Source: Halomonas piscis (GTDB lineage: Bacteria > Pseudomonadota > Gammaproteobacteria > Pseudomonadales > Halomonadaceae). Taken from it: DNA of 64,000 bases. The position numbers and the translations under genes are program-made. A model generated the notes under the pieces. It was given only the letters and a program-made list of their open reading frames with translations, was not told the DNA's origin and made no database searches. Below are positions 31,074 to 40,974 of the stretch, piece by piece (position 1 is the stretch's first letter; each line of letters opens with the position of its first letter). The stretch is taken from contig NZ_CP119391.1 in assembly GCF_031886125.1 (NCBI RefSeq), forward strand, positions 1,736,001 to 1,800,000. Direction: 5' to 3'.

Positions 31074-32023
31074 TCAAGTGTGGCTCAAAGCCATGGCAAC
31101 ATCTCGGTAGCGCGAAGTGACGGTGTTGCGTACCTCTTCCTGTGGCAGATAGGGATTTGCCTCAGGAAGCCGCCATCGGAAGGTCATCTTTCGACTGGTT
31201 ACCAGACGTCTCAGGCTCGTTACGCAGAAAACACCTCTGCCATTTGGGCCAAAGAATTTCCATGTCTTGGCTTGTTTCTCTGTTGGTCTCAGGAAGTGTT
31301 TTCGCATCATGGACTTTATCGATGCGCGATACTTCCTTGATAGCCAGTGGCCAAATCGCCAGAAGACAATGCCATCTATCTTCCTGTAAGTGATCGCGGT
31401 GTAGTCGGTATGCTGGTAGAAATTTGCCCATCCCGCCAGTCGGCGATTCAGGCGGTCCACCATGTCAATCCTATTCGCGCTATGATTGCTAGACAATTCT
31501 TTCGCCAGTGATGCAGCGAAATTCTTTGCCTTTTCACGGGGGATGGACGTGACCGGGCGCATTGTGCCATTGGGACCGCGTTTACGGACTACTCTATGAC
31601 CCAGGAAAATGAACCCATCATTCACATGTGTAACATGGGTCTTATCCATATTCAGAGTTAATGAGAGGTCGTCCTCAAGGAACAGTCGGCACTCCTCGCG
31701 GATAGCCTCAGCATGAGCCTTGTTTCCTTTAACAACCAAGACGAAATCATCAGCGTAGCGACAGTAAGCTACCGCTGGTCGCCAATGTCGTCTTTCTCGC
31801 ATGGCGATTGGAAATTCTCGTTGGATGCTAGAGTTCCAGTACCAACGATCTTTGCGAGCCTTCTTGCCAAGATAGCGTTTCTCAAGCCATTGGTCGAATT
31901 CATTCAGCATGATATTCGACAGTAATGGTGAAAGCACACCACCTTGCGGAACGCCGTCGTGAGCAGCATGAAACAGCCCTTTGTCGACATGGCCCGCTTT
32001 GATGAATTTCCAGAGGAGGTCTA
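31074..32023 (-). pseudogene. Group II intron 2 maturase, C-terminal part
   Basis: Continues the N-terminal part at 32880 after removal of the IS5-type element: RRRICDSRF joins LDLLWKFIKAG without loss of frame. It carries GVPQGGVLSPLLSNIMLNEF, YADDFVLVVKG and the X domain (RLAGWANFYQHTDY). The ORF continues artificially into IS sequence beyond 32023. Confidence 0.85.
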
Positions 32024-32879
32024 GGGCCTGTTGACGTTTCATGGCAGGGGTATTGGCAGGATAGGGGCAAGCTCGCAGAATAAAAGTTCCCACACCAACA
32101 AACTGCAAGCCTGCCATGCCCCGACAAATGCTCACGGATGAACACTGGTCGAAGCTGAAACCTATCCTGCTTCAACAAGGTATTTATGACAAGGCCGACT
32201 TGCGTACCACGATAGAAGGCATCCTTTATCGGATGCGCACCGGCTGCCCGTGGCGGGACCTACCGGAGACGTTTGGCCCCTGGAACACGGTCTACAAGCG
32301 TTTTAACGCCTGGTCAGCGAGTGGAAAGCTGATGAGGCTTTTCAGCTCTCTGGTGGAGGAGCCTGATGTTGAGTGGCTGTTCATTGATGGCTCCTACGTC
32401 AAGGCCCACCAGGACAGCACCGGAGCTGCCACGGAAGACGCAGAAGCCATTGGCAAAAGTCGTGCAGGCAATACCAGCAAGATCCACTTGACCGTAGATG
32501 CCTATGGGCTACCGATCACCTTCAGAATAACCGGGGGTGAGGTGCACGACAGCACGGAAGCCCGGGCATTGATTGACGATTTGCCAGCGGGTGATGCATT
32601 GGTGGCTGACAAGGGCTATGACAGCGAGCGTATCCGTGAACAGATCGAAGCCAAGGGCATGGCTGCCGTCATTCCACGCAAACGCAACTCAAAGAAAGGA
32701 AATGCCAATCTGGACAGAGGCTTATATCGCTATCGGCATCTGGTTGAGAATGCCTTTGCTCGATTGAAGCCGTATCGCGCCATCGCAACGCGTTACGACA
32801 AGCTCAAGCGAAACTACGAAAGCATGGTGGCCTTGGCCTGCGGCTTTTTATGGCTGCCCATGTGAAACGTCAACACGCC
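32024..32879 (+). mobile_element. IS5-type (IS427-like) element, copy 1
   Basis: 856 bp with terminal inverted repeats GGGCCTGTTGACGTTTCA and its partner (GGGCGTGTTGACGTTTCA on the other strand), flanked on both sides by CTA(G). Excising it with one CTA restores the intron maturase frame. A second 856-bp copy lies at 50531. Confidence 0.93.
32116..32865 (+). CDS. IS5-family transposase, copy 1
   Basis: 249 residues with the DDE triad: IDGSYVKAHQD, VADKGYDS and ENAFARLKPY. It starts MPRQMLTDEHWSKLKP and has a DUF4096-type N-terminal domain (RMRTGCPWRDLP). It differs from copy 2 at 14 residues by my count. It appears intact. Confidence 0.94.
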   Translation: MPRQMLTDEHWSKLKPILLQQGIYDKADLRTTIEGILYRMRTGCPWRDLPETFGPWNTVYKRFNAWSASGKLMRLFSSLVEEPDVEWLFIDGSYVKAHQDSTGAATEDAEAIGKSRAGNTSKIHLTVDAYGLPITFRITGGEVHDSTEARALIDDLPAGDALVADKGYDSERIREQIEAKGMAAVIPRKRNSKKGNANLDRGLYRYRHLVENAFARLKPYRAIATRYDKLKRNYESMVALACGFLWLPM

Positions 32880-33459
32880 CTAGGAAACGACTGTCACAAA
32901 TCCGCCTGCGAACGCACCGCATCAGCTTTCGGTGGTGGACAGTATCAAAGTAGCTTGCCAAGTCGCCTTCTATGACCCAGCGGCCCTTTGTTTCTCCACT
33001 ATCCGTAAGCTGCAATTTCACGGTTCGGATAGCATGGTGCACGCTTCTTTCGGGGCGGAAGCCGTAGGATAAGCGATGGAAGTCGCTTTCCCATATGGGC
33101 TCCATTGCCATCAGCATCGCACGTTGTACAATCCTATCTCGCAGTGTTGGTATCCCCAGTGGGCGCTTCTTGCCGTTGGCCTTCGGAATATAGATACGAC
33201 GAGCAGGCTGAGGCTGATAGGTTCCAGCCAGCAGCTCTGAGCGAATATCATCCACATAGTGGCTAATATCCTGCTCTACTACTCGTCGAGTCTCACCGTC
33301 TACCCCAGCAGTCTTGGCCCCCTTTGATGCCAGTGTTTTCCACGCAGCATCCAGGAGCCAATCGCGCCCTGCAATCAGCCTCAACAGTCGATCAATCCTA
33401 CGATTCGGATCTTCTGTTGACCATGTTGCTAGCTTGCTCTGCATTTCCCTGATTATCAA
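32880..33459 (-). pseudogene. Group II intron 2 maturase, N-terminal part
   Basis: Encodes the first RT blocks: AGVDGETRRVVEQDI, RRIYIPKANGKKRPLGIP, SYGFRPERSVHHAI and EGDLASYFDTVHH. It is cut after DSRF by the IS5-type element. Confidence 0.87.
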
Positions 33460-34117
33460 AGGTCTTCACCTCTCTCAGTCAGGTAATTAGTGGAACAAGC
33501 CACTTGAACTGCCTCCCTTCGCCATGTGGTGGGCTTTCCCCACCTCGGACTACTACGGAGGCTCCGCCAGCTTGTTGGGCATCGGGGTCGCACTCCCTTA
33601 CCATCCCATACAAGCCTTCCCTCGTTTACATGCTGGACTCAAGCGTATGGAGGAGGTTGCCGATCGCAATCTTTACCCTTGCATGCTGCAAGTTGGTGTA
33701 CCCGGTACGGATTAGCTGCGCACTGTCCATACCTCTGTTGGCAACGACTTGGCTATTCGTTGCCCGCAGCAGAAGTGAGCCGTACCTGTACTCACTGCTG
33801 GGGTACACACCTCCAATAAGCCGTGTAGGAGGTGGCGACACGTTCAGCCCACAGACGCGGATTAATCGGTTCGTGTTCCTCAACCTTTCCATACTTAGCC
33901 TAGAGGTGCATCTTGGCGTAACGGCTTCGCCTCACACCCCGTTTCCCACGGGTTACATCACCCTGCCAGTGCACTGCAGGTCACTGCCGCTTCGGCTCAT
34001 GCCCTCTCACAGCAGAGGGCAGCCCTTCACTAGGAGCATCCTGCTCGTCATGAAGGTATTCCAGTCATGCTCGTGCCCATTCAGCTACTTCCTGCTGCCT
34101 TCAGGGTCGAGGCACAC

Positions 34118-34559
34118 AGTAGGTCACGTCCCAGCTCCAGCAAGCATTGGGGCGTGTCACCCGGTGTCGCTGTGGGTCGCCCTTGGGACGTGGAGCGCGA
34201 GCGCGGCCACGGTGGTGCTGCTCACCATGCTCCCGGAGGATGCGGTAGTAGCTGGACTCTGACGCCACGTAGCGGCCTTCTTCGTCCAGCAGCCGCGGCA
34301 CGATCTGTCCGGGCGGCAGGCTGGCGAACTCAGGACGATGGCAAATCTCCAGCACCTGCTGACGTTCCTCCGGCGATAGGGCATGGCGCGGGACAGGCCT
34401 CACCGCTTTAGGCCGGCGATCCTGATCACCCCGCACCCAGCGGCGATACGTGTTGGTACCGATGCCGAGCTCTGCACACGCGGCTTGCAGGCGGGCTCCT
34501 TCGGCGAGGGCCTCATCGATCAGCTGTATGGCGTCCTGGCGATCTGAAGTGCTGATCAT
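34118..34559 (-). pseudogene. IS3-family transposase orfB, N-terminal piece
   Basis: Begins MISTSDRQDAIQLIDEAL with its ATG overlapping the orfA stop by 4 bp. It contains the HTH_21-like region (EGRYVASESSYYRILREHG) and ends NACWSWDVTY, the first catalytic Asp, where group II intron 2 interrupts it. Confidence 0.87.
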
Positions 34560-35047
34560 TCGTCCTCGTCCCCCCAGATCGCTCGGGCCTTTTTTCGCAA
34601 TGTCAGTAGTGCAGCGGTTTCCGCCAGCGCGGCCTCCTTGCGGCGGAGCTCGCGCTTGAGTGCCTTGTTCTCCTGGCGCTCCGCCTTGCGTGCCTCACTC
34701 TGCTGCTTGGTGGCGGCATCGCTTCGGTCGTTAGCGCCTTCACAGCTCGCACGCCAGCGCTGGACCTGCTCGGGATAGAGGCCACGCTGCCGGCAGTATT
34801 CAGCACGCTCAGCTTCGCTGAGGGCCGCTGTCTCCAGAACGGCGTGGAACTTGTCCTGCGAGCTCCAGCCTTCGGGATCATCGCTCTGGTCAGGTAGCAA
34901 ACGGCCTGCTTGTCGAGCCTTCTTGCGCCAGTTGTACAGTGTCGCAGCGGAGATGCCTTCTTCCTGGGCCACTTCTGCCACCGTGCGGTTGTGCGGTGGG
35001 AGCAGCTTCTTGAGGATGGCTTCCCGGCGCTCGTCGGAGTACTTCAT
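34556..35047 (-). CDS. IS3-family transposase orfA
   Basis: 163 residues from ATG 35047, which has GAGG 6 bp upstream (35068 is an alternative). A helix-turn-helix (VAEVAQEEGISAATLYNWRKKA) is followed by a leucine-zipper-like charged helix (KAERQENKALKRELRRKEAAL). OrfA normally acts with OrfB, made by frameshift or coupling; here the stop and orfB start overlap (ATGA). Confidence 0.86.
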   Translation of the reverse strand: MKYSDERREAILKKLLPPHNRTVAEVAQEEGISAATLYNWRKKARQAGRLLPDQSDDPEGWSSQDKFHAVLETAALSEAERAEYCRQRGLYPEQVQRWRASCEGANDRSDAATKQQSEARKAERQENKALKRELRRKEAALAETAALLTLRKKARAIWGDEDE

Positions 35048-35102
35048 CGGAACCTCATCACGCCCCATATGGTTCAGAGTCTAACAGCCGCAGAAACTCC
35101 AA

Positions 35103-36434
35103 CTAGCGTGACAGTGGGGGACCCAGATGAAGGGTGATCCGCCGGGCATGCAGCTTCAGTGTGGCGGCGACCTTAAGCACCTGCTCGCGCATCCGACTCA
35201 GGCTCCAGCCTTGCCGAGTCTGCCGCTCCAGCAGGCAACGCAGACCATGCAGGACCTGGTAAGCATAGAGGCTGAGTAGCAGGCTCACCTCGTTACGCGC
35301 CATCACGTCCTGAACCGTGGAGGCGCCACGATCCGTCGACGAGAGGTGTACGTCGAGCGCTGATTTCACCTCGCCCATGTGCGCTTCGGCGCTACCGCGC
35401 TTGCGGTACAGTGCCAGGACCTTCTCCGGCGGCCAGTCGAACTTGTTGAGGTTGGTGACCAGGAAGAAGGCATGCAACAGCAGGTCATCGGGTCGCTCTT
35501 GCACGACCAGTACCACGCGCCGTGGTTCAGGCCAGGTGCCGGCCTGGTACTCCAGGTCATGACACCATTCCCGTGGCTGCTCGGGCGGCCGACCTCGGGG
35601 CCGCTTCAGGTACGGCGCCGCCAGTGTCTGCAGCCCCGTGTGACTGCGCAGCCGGCCCAGGTACTCGATGCCGCGATCTTCCAACGCCTCCAGCGTGTCG
35701 TTGTCGGTGAACCCGGCGTCGATACGCACCCGAACCTGGGCGCCGGTGCTTTCGTTGAGCCGCTTCACCAGGTGCGGGATCCAGGTATCGGCGTTCTCGG
35801 CCGGGCCGGCGTTGCCTTCGCGTAGTAGGCCGCCCACCATGTCACCGGTTTCGGCCAGCGAGGCGACCAGCGGCGAGTAGATGCGGACCCCGTAAAGGCC
35901 ATGATAGGCCGAGCCACCTTGGTGACCGTGGACCTCGATCGGCAGGCCGTCGATGTCGAGGGTCAACTGCTTGGGTCGCTCGCCGTTCTTCAGCGAGGTC
36001 AGGCGCCAGACTACCAGTCGCAGCAGGCCTTCATGCACGGCATCGATGTTGTCGTTGCGTCCAAGGCAAGTCAGCAGCCGCGACAGCGTGGCTTGAGACG
36101 GCCGGTCCTGGGCCAGTGGCGTCATTCCACGCGCATCGCTGCAGGCCAGCTGCCAGAGGGGATCACGCCGCAACGTGTCGGTATCGCTGAGGTCGATCCA
36201 GCCCATCGCGCGCTGCAGCACCAGGGTTCGCAGCTGGCTGGCCAGCGAGTGGCGGATGCGTAGCGGGTGGCGTTGATCGACCAGATTGTCTTCGAGCGCC
36301 TCGATCACACCGCTGTTGTCGAGGGCTTCACGCAGCAGCAGAGCGCCGCTGTCACTGGTGGTGCGGTGGCCGCTCAGCTCGACACGGACGGAGCCGTTGC
36401 ACGAGGGCGTCCAGGTAGATAGGCTTTCACCCAT
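35103..36434 (-). pseudogene. IS1380-family transposase, 3' end cut off by the IS3 element
   Basis: About 443 residues. Features are GHRTTSDSGALLLREALDNSG, the DDE region LTLDIDGLPIEVHGHQGGS and FTDNDTLEALEDRGIEYLG, and KRGSAEAHMGEVKSALD. Homologues run some 20 residues further; here the frame ends LGPPLSR and a TAG at 35103-35105 that lies exactly at the IS3 terminus, so the stop is made at the junction. The start at 36434 (MGESLSTW) or 36473 is uncertain. Hairpin CCGGCCT/AGGCCGG at 36516-36538 lies near the 5' terminus of the element. Confidence 0.82.
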
Positions 36435-36568
36435 AGCGGATGGCTCTCTTGGTTCAGGTTCTTGGCGGAACACATTGAATTTTCAAGAGAATACCATCCG
36501 CTATCTTCGTTTTCAGGCCGGCCTCATGAATAGGCCGGGTTAAAGGGACCATCTTATTGCATCGATTT

Positions 36569-38101
36569 TTAATAACTCGGAAGCAGTGTCCCAGGCATTA
36601 GGCCGTTCAGGATACGCTTGTGCAAAAGATCAGTAGCCGCGTCGATATCCGGAGCGAAGAAGCGATCCTGATCGTAGTGGGTGACGCGCTCGCGCAGCGC
36701 CCTACGTGCCTGTTCCAGCCTCGGCGAAGTACTCAGGCCGGGGCGCATATCGAGGCCCTGGCAGGCGGCCAGCCATTCGATGGCCACGATGCCGCGCACG
36801 TTGTCTGCCATTTCCCACAGGCGCTTTCCCGCAGCCGGCGCCATGGAGACATGGTCTTCCTGGTTGGCCGAGGTTGGCAGGCTATCAACGCTGTGAGGAT
36901 GAGACAGCGCCTTGTTCTCGCTAGTCAGCGTCGCAGCGGTAACCTGAGCGATCATGAAGCCGGAGTTGACGCCGCCTTTTTCTACCAGGAACGGCGGCAG
37001 CTGGGACATGTGCTTGTCCATCATCAAGGAAATTCGCCGCTCCGACAGCGCACCGATCTCGGCAATAGCCAGTGCCAGGTTGTCGGCGGCCATAGCCACC
37101 GGCTCAGCATGGAAGTTGCCACCGGAGATGATGTCACCCCCCTCGGCAAATACCAGCGGGTTGTCCGACATCGCGTTGGCTTCCACTTCCAGCACCTCAG
37201 AAACCTGGCGCAGCTGGGTCAAAACCGCGCCCATTACCTGAGGCTGACAGCGAAGCGAGTAAGGGTCCTGCACCCGATCGCAGTCGATATGCGAGATACT
37301 GAAGTCGCTGCTCTCACCGAGCAGGTGGCGATAGGCAGCAGCAGCATCGATCTGTCCTTGCTGGCCACGAGCTTCATGGATGCGCGGGTCGAAGGGCACG
37401 CGAGAGCCCAGAGTGGCCTCGACGGTCAGTGAACCGCTCACCGTGGCGGCGCTGAACAGGTCTTCGGCATCGAACAGCCCTTTGAGGGCGTAGACGGTAG
37501 ACACCTGTGTGCCGTTGAGTAGTGCCAGGCCTTCCTTGGGGGCGAGCTGCATAGGCTCAAGCCCTGCAACTTCCAGCGCCTTGGTAGCGGGAAGCCACTT
37601 GCCCTGATGACGCGCCTCACCTACACCCAGCAGCAGTGCGCTCATATGCGCCAGCGGTGCCAGATCGCCGGAAGCACCTGCTGAGCCTTTGAGCGGAATA
37701 CGCGGATACACCTCGGCGTTGATTAACGCGATCAGAGCATCCAGCACCTCGCGGCGAATGCCCGAGAAGCCTCGTGCCAGGGCGTTGACCTTGAGCACCA
37801 TGATCAGCCGCACCAGGCTATCGTCTATGGGAGAACCCACCCCGGTGGAATGGGATAGCACCAGCGAACGCTGCAGATCTTCCAGCTCGTCGTCGGCAAT
37901 GCGGGTTTGGGCCAACAGACCGAAACCGGTGTTGATGCCGTAGACCGTACGGCCTTCTTCCACAACCTGATTAACGCAGTCAACGCTGCGCTGAATGGCT
38001 GCATTGGCGCTGTCCGGCAGGCTAACCTGGACTGGCGCTTCGAACACCTGGCGCAGATGCGCCAGGGTCGTCTTGCCTGGGGAGATAGTTAAGGTTGTCA
38101 T
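36569..38101 (-). CDS. hutH: Histidine ammonia-lyase
   Basis: 510 residues. Converts L-histidine to urocanate and ammonia, the first step of the hut pathway. The MIO cofactor triad Ala-Ser-Gly is present in [16 protein letters not shown] (about residues 143-145), and other signatures are [15 protein letters not shown] and [12 protein letters not shown]. It is the last gene of the long minus-strand run that starts with hutI; the IS1380-family element begins about 100 bp after its stop. Confidence 0.97.
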   Translation of the reverse strand: MTTLTISPGKTTLAHLRQVFEAPVQVSLPDSANAAIQRSVDCVNQVVEEGRTVYGINTGFGLLAQTRIADDELEDLQRSLVLSHSTGVGSPIDDSLVRLIMVLKVNALARGFSGIRREVLDALIALINAEVYPRIPLKGSAGASGDLAPLAHMSALLLGVGEARHQGKWLPATKALEVAGLEPMQLAPKEGLALLNGTQVSTVYALKGLFDAEDLFSAATVSGSLTVEATLGSRVPFDPRIHEARGQQGQIDAAAAYRHLLGESSDFSISHIDCDRVQDPYSLRCQPQVMGAVLTQLRQVSEVLEVEANAMSDNPLVFAEGGDIISGGNFHAEPVAMAADNLALAIAEIGALSERRISLMMDKHMSQLPPFLVEKGGVNSGFMIAQVTAATLTSENKALSHPHSVDSLPTSANQEDHVSMAPAAGKRLWEMADNVRGIVAIEWLAACQGLDMRPGLSTSPRLEQARRALRERVTHYDQDRFFAPDIDAATDLLHKRILNGLMPGTLLPSY

Positions 38102-38114
38102 ATGCTGTTCCTGT

Positions 38115-39428
38115 TTACTCAGGTGTCGTGATGGGGTAACAAAGATTATTCTTGGTTCTTGCTTTTTCGCTGACAGCGAGACGAATACTTAAAGCAATTC
38201 CCTCTGCAGCCTGTTCGATCTCTTCCATTGACAGGAAGGTTGGAGCAATACGAAGGTGGCTATCTTCTGGGTCGTTCCCATAGGGAAAAGCCGCGCCAGC
38301 TGGGGTCATTGTAACGCCAGCTTTCTCGGCGAGTTCGACAGCACGACGAGCGCATCCCTTGGGAGTGTGTAAACTAATAAAATAACCGCCTTTAGGGCGA
38401 GTCCAGTTTGCCACTGTTGGATCGGTGAGCCAACGATCGAAAGCAGCGTGCACTGCTTCAAATTTAGGGTCGATGATCTGACGATGGGCGTCCATGAGAG
38501 CGTGCAATGCCTGCTCATCGGGGAGCAGGGCCATATGGCGAAGTTGATTGATTCGATCTGGAACGATTGAACGTTTTCCGATTTTCTCGAGAAACCACTG
38601 CAGGTTATCTGTGGAACTGGCGAAAGCAGCGATGCCTCCGCCCGGAAAGGTAACTTTGGACGTCGAGGCAAAAACCAGCGCCCGATTGGGATGCCCCGCG
38701 CTTTCACATGCGTCGAGGATGTTGGCGATTGTAATGCGTTTTTCGGTGAGGTGGTGGACAGCGTAGGCATTGTCCCAGAATAGGCGGAAATCAGGCGCTG
38801 CAGTGGTCATGGAGGCAAGACGTTTAATCACCGAGTCTGAATAAATTGTGCCCGTAGGATTACTGTATTTGGGCACACACCACATACCTTTGATGGAGGA
38901 GTCTTCTGCTACCAATTCCTCTACTTGATCCATATCGGGACCATCAGCATCGAGTGATACTGGGCACATCTCGATGCCATATTCCTCAGTCATATTGAAG
39001 TGGTAGTCATAGCCGGGTACCGGGCAGAGAAAGCGTATTTTTTCTTCCTGGCTCCAAGGTAACAAACTGTCAGAGTTTCCTCTGAGAAGGCTGAACACTA
39101 GATAGTCGTGCATCAGTGCAAGACTGGAATTGCCCTCGACCAAAGTGTTCTCCGGTGGAGCGCCGACCAGTGCCGACATTAGCTCACGAGCTTCAGGCAA
39201 ACCACGCTCACCGCCGTAGTTGCGGCAGTCGGCGCCATCGCTTGCCATGTAGTTACCACTACCGGGCAAATTTAATAGCTGCTCGGCTAATGCTAGCTGC
39301 TCTGGTGCTGGCTTGCCGCGGGCCATGTTAAATTGGATACCCATAGCCTTAAATTTGTTATATTCTTCGTTTATCTTGCGATGGACCTTGTCTAATTCAA
39401 AATTATTTAATTGTTGTAATGTGGTCAT
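38115..39428 (-). CDS. Aspartate aminotransferase-like PLP enzyme in the hut run
   Basis: 437 residues of the fold type I, AspT-like aminotransferase group (PF12897-like by appearance). Visible markers are [20 protein letters not shown] at the start, [20 protein letters not shown], the [17 protein letters not shown] block, the cofactor Asp in [13 protein letters not shown], and [16 protein letters not shown] with the Schiff-base Lys. The N-terminal part is charged and helical. It lies 13 bp upstream of hutH. A role in histidine/imidazolepyruvate or glutamate transamination is plausible but inferred. GAGGTAGGAT lies before the ATG. The base composition is more AT-rich than hutH. Confidence 0.85.
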   Translation of the reverse strand: MTTLQQLNNFELDKVHRKINEEYNKFKAMGIQFNMARGKPAPEQLALAEQLLNLPGSGNYMASDGADCRNYGGERGLPEARELMSALVGAPPENTLVEGNSSLALMHDYLVFSLLRGNSDSLLPWSQEEKIRFLCPVPGYDYHFNMTEEYGIEMCPVSLDADGPDMDQVEELVAEDSSIKGMWCVPKYSNPTGTIYSDSVIKRLASMTTAAPDFRLFWDNAYAVHHLTEKRITIANILDACESAGHPNRALVFASTSKVTFPGGGIAAFASSTDNLQWFLEKIGKRSIVPDRINQLRHMALLPDEQALHALMDAHRQIIDPKFEAVHAAFDRWLTDPTVANWTRPKGGYFISLHTPKGCARRAVELAEKAGVTMTPAGAAFPYGNDPEDSHLRIAPTFLSMEEIEQAAEGIALSIRLAVSEKARTKNNLCYPITTPE

Positions 39429-39485
39429 ATCCTACCTCGCATGCATAGGTCGCATCAAAGTACAACCGAATATATCAATGTTTTT

Positions 39486-40829
39486 TTAAAATATTAAGTG
39501 AGTCGCAATTGCCACTAAGGGGATGGCGATAATAGTTCGAATCAAGAAAATGACAACCAGGTCAAGGATAGATAGTGGGATGTCTGACTCGAGTATAGCA
39601 TTAGCGTTTTCTGTAAAGAAGATAATTTGAACTGTTGACAGAGTGCATACAAAAAAGATGCTCATTGGAGCGGCATCGGTTCCAGAAATAATGATGACTG
39701 GCAGCGCAACTTCGGCAATGGAAATCAAGACTGTTGGCGCGATTTTATCCGCATTGGGAAGCTGAAGCATATCCAGAGGATATTGAAAACCAGCGCCAAG
39801 ATATTCAAAAATTGGTGTATAAGTAGCCAAAATAAGTGATAGCGTTGCAATAGCAATAACGTAGGCGACTATCTTCTGTGTAAAAGCAATTGCATCCCAG
39901 AAGGCTTTTTTGAAAACCTCAGGGCCCGAAGCAGCAGCACGTCTTGACGCTGCTTGACAGGCACGCACAAAAATATTTCCTTTCGCTAGATTATCCGTGT
40001 CACTTTTTATATATTCCTGACTATCGATATAACTATCACTTTTCCTGGATAGCGGAGGGATTCGGATCATTATAGCGGCAAGTAAAAAAGTTATAACGAA
40101 TGACGTGATGATCATATGCGGGAGATAGTTAAGAATTCCACCAATCGATACCAGTAATGCAAAAAAACCAATACTTACCACACTGAAGTTTGTTGCAATG
40201 CTGGCAGCTTCCCTCTGATTATATTTTCCTTCTCTATAAAACTGATTCGTGACAAAAACGCCGACAGCGGGCGAGGCGACAAATGAAGTAACCGAATCCA
40301 CTGCTGCCCTGCCAGGAACACGATAAAATCTTCTCATCATTGGCTCCATCAATGTGCCAATAAATTCGGGAAAACCAAATGCCATCAAAAAAACCACCAA
40401 GAATCCCGCTATGGAAACTGTTAATAACACGCTACCACCGAGCGTGAGCGCTAACCCTCCCACATCCTCGTGGAGCAGCCAGTCGGGCCCAACTTCAAAT
40501 ATAATAAGTATCGAAAATATGGCTGATAATATGAAAAGAAGTCCAATAATATTCCCGTCTTTTTTATGATAGTTATTGACTCGCCTATTACTGGTAAATC
40601 TAGAGGCTATCCATGTAGTGCAGAGTAGAACAACCACCCCAAGGGTAATATACTGCAGATTTCCACCGAGAATATCTTTGACGTAATCAATAAGTATTAC
40701 CAAAGGTATTTTGGTTTCGCCTTCCTGCACTGAAAAAGGGATAAAGAAAATGCCGACTCCGATAAGGCTGCCAAAGATTGCCTTCAACGCAGCAGAGTTT
40801 GGAGTGTTAGTCACTTCCGTCTTGTTCAT
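39486..40829 (-). CDS. YjiH-family (nucleoside-recognition/Gate domain) membrane carrier 1
   Basis: 447 residues with about ten hydrophobic helices; FGSLIGVGIFFIPFSV opens the membrane part. It shares the pattern P-x-M-R-x-x-x-R-x-PGR-x-A-(IV)-D with a second paralogue at 49212. The family is uncharacterised, but members sit in amino-acid catabolic loci. Perfect AAAGGAG precedes the ATG. The DNA is strikingly AT-rich with many Ile/Asn/Lys codons, unlike its hut neighbours, suggesting separate acquisition. It is likely a transporter for histidine, urocanate or a related imidazole acid, judged from context only. Confidence 0.8.
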   Translation of the reverse strand: MNKTEVTNTPNSAALKAIFGSLIGVGIFFIPFSVQEGETKIPLVILIDYVKDILGGNLQYITLGVVVLLCTTWIASRFTSNRRVNNYHKKDGNIIGLLFILSAIFSILIIFEVGPDWLLHEDVGGLALTLGGSVLLTVSIAGFLVVFLMAFGFPEFIGTLMEPMMRRFYRVPGRAAVDSVTSFVASPAVGVFVTNQFYREGKYNQREAASIATNFSVVSIGFFALLVSIGGILNYLPHMIITSFVITFLLAAIMIRIPPLSRKSDSYIDSQEYIKSDTDNLAKGNIFVRACQAASRRAAASGPEVFKKAFWDAIAFTQKIVAYVIAIATLSLILATYTPIFEYLGAGFQYPLDMLQLPNADKIAPTVLISIAEVALPVIIISGTDAAPMSIFFVCTLSTVQIIFFTENANAILESDIPLSILDLVVIFLIRTIIAIPLVAIATHLIF

Positions 40830-40890
40830 TGTTTTCTCCTTTAGTATTTATATTGAAAGCTCGGCTACAGAGAAAATTGGCCGGTTTTGG

Positions 40891-40920
40891 TGACAGCAGA
40901 GGTGATAAAACATGCTGTCA
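40891..40920. repeat. Inverted repeat between etfA and yjiH-like gene 1
   Basis: Perfect 8-bp arms TGACAGCA/TGCTGTCA around a 14-nt AT-rich loop, in the 145-bp gap downstream of etfA. It could be an mRNA-processing or protein-binding hairpin. There is no T tract on the minus strand. Confidence 0.5.
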
Positions 40921-40974
40921 TTTGGTGGTAACACCCACAACTACTGGGAGAGTCTATAGGCAGGTGCTGATTAT

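Larger units (their letters stand above)
30984..34117 (-). mobile_element. Group II intron 2, inserted in IS3 orfB and itself interrupted
   Basis: Starting from the orfB reading frame, the ends are well defined. The intron begins GTGTGCC at 34117 and ends CCAC at 30984, matching GUGYG...AY, and joining the exons gives VTY-LPTQV in frame. Domain V is visible near 31035-31075 on the minus strand (GAGCCGTATGCG paired with GTGCACGTACGGTTC). The maturase ORF is split by an IS5-type element. The 658 nt from 33460 to 34117 are the 5' ribozyme domains. Confidence 0.85.
29021..35102 (-). mobile_element. IS3-family element split by three nested insertions
   Basis: Terminal inverted repeats are recognisable: CTGGAATCAGGCGGCT at 29021 and, on the minus strand, TTGGAGTTTCTGCGGCT from 35102, sharing TGGA and GCGGCT. 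Between them lie orfA, orfB in three pieces, an IS110-family element, and a group II intron carrying an IS5-type element. Removing these leaves an orfB that reads through in frame at both junctions. The outer right end abuts an IS1380-family gene, which it truncates. Confidence 0.8.

Noticed and set aside
33504..34262. Long open frame on the plus strand (about 250 residues) across the 5' part of group II intron 2
   Set aside because: It is antisense to the structured intron RNA and IS3 orfB, has no ribosome site or family motif, and frames like this are common opposite group II introns.
36510..36540. Hairpin near the end of the IS1380 region as a hutH terminator
   Set aside because: CCGGCCT/AGGCCGG lies on the IS side and looks like the IS terminal repeat; no T tract follows in the hutH direction.
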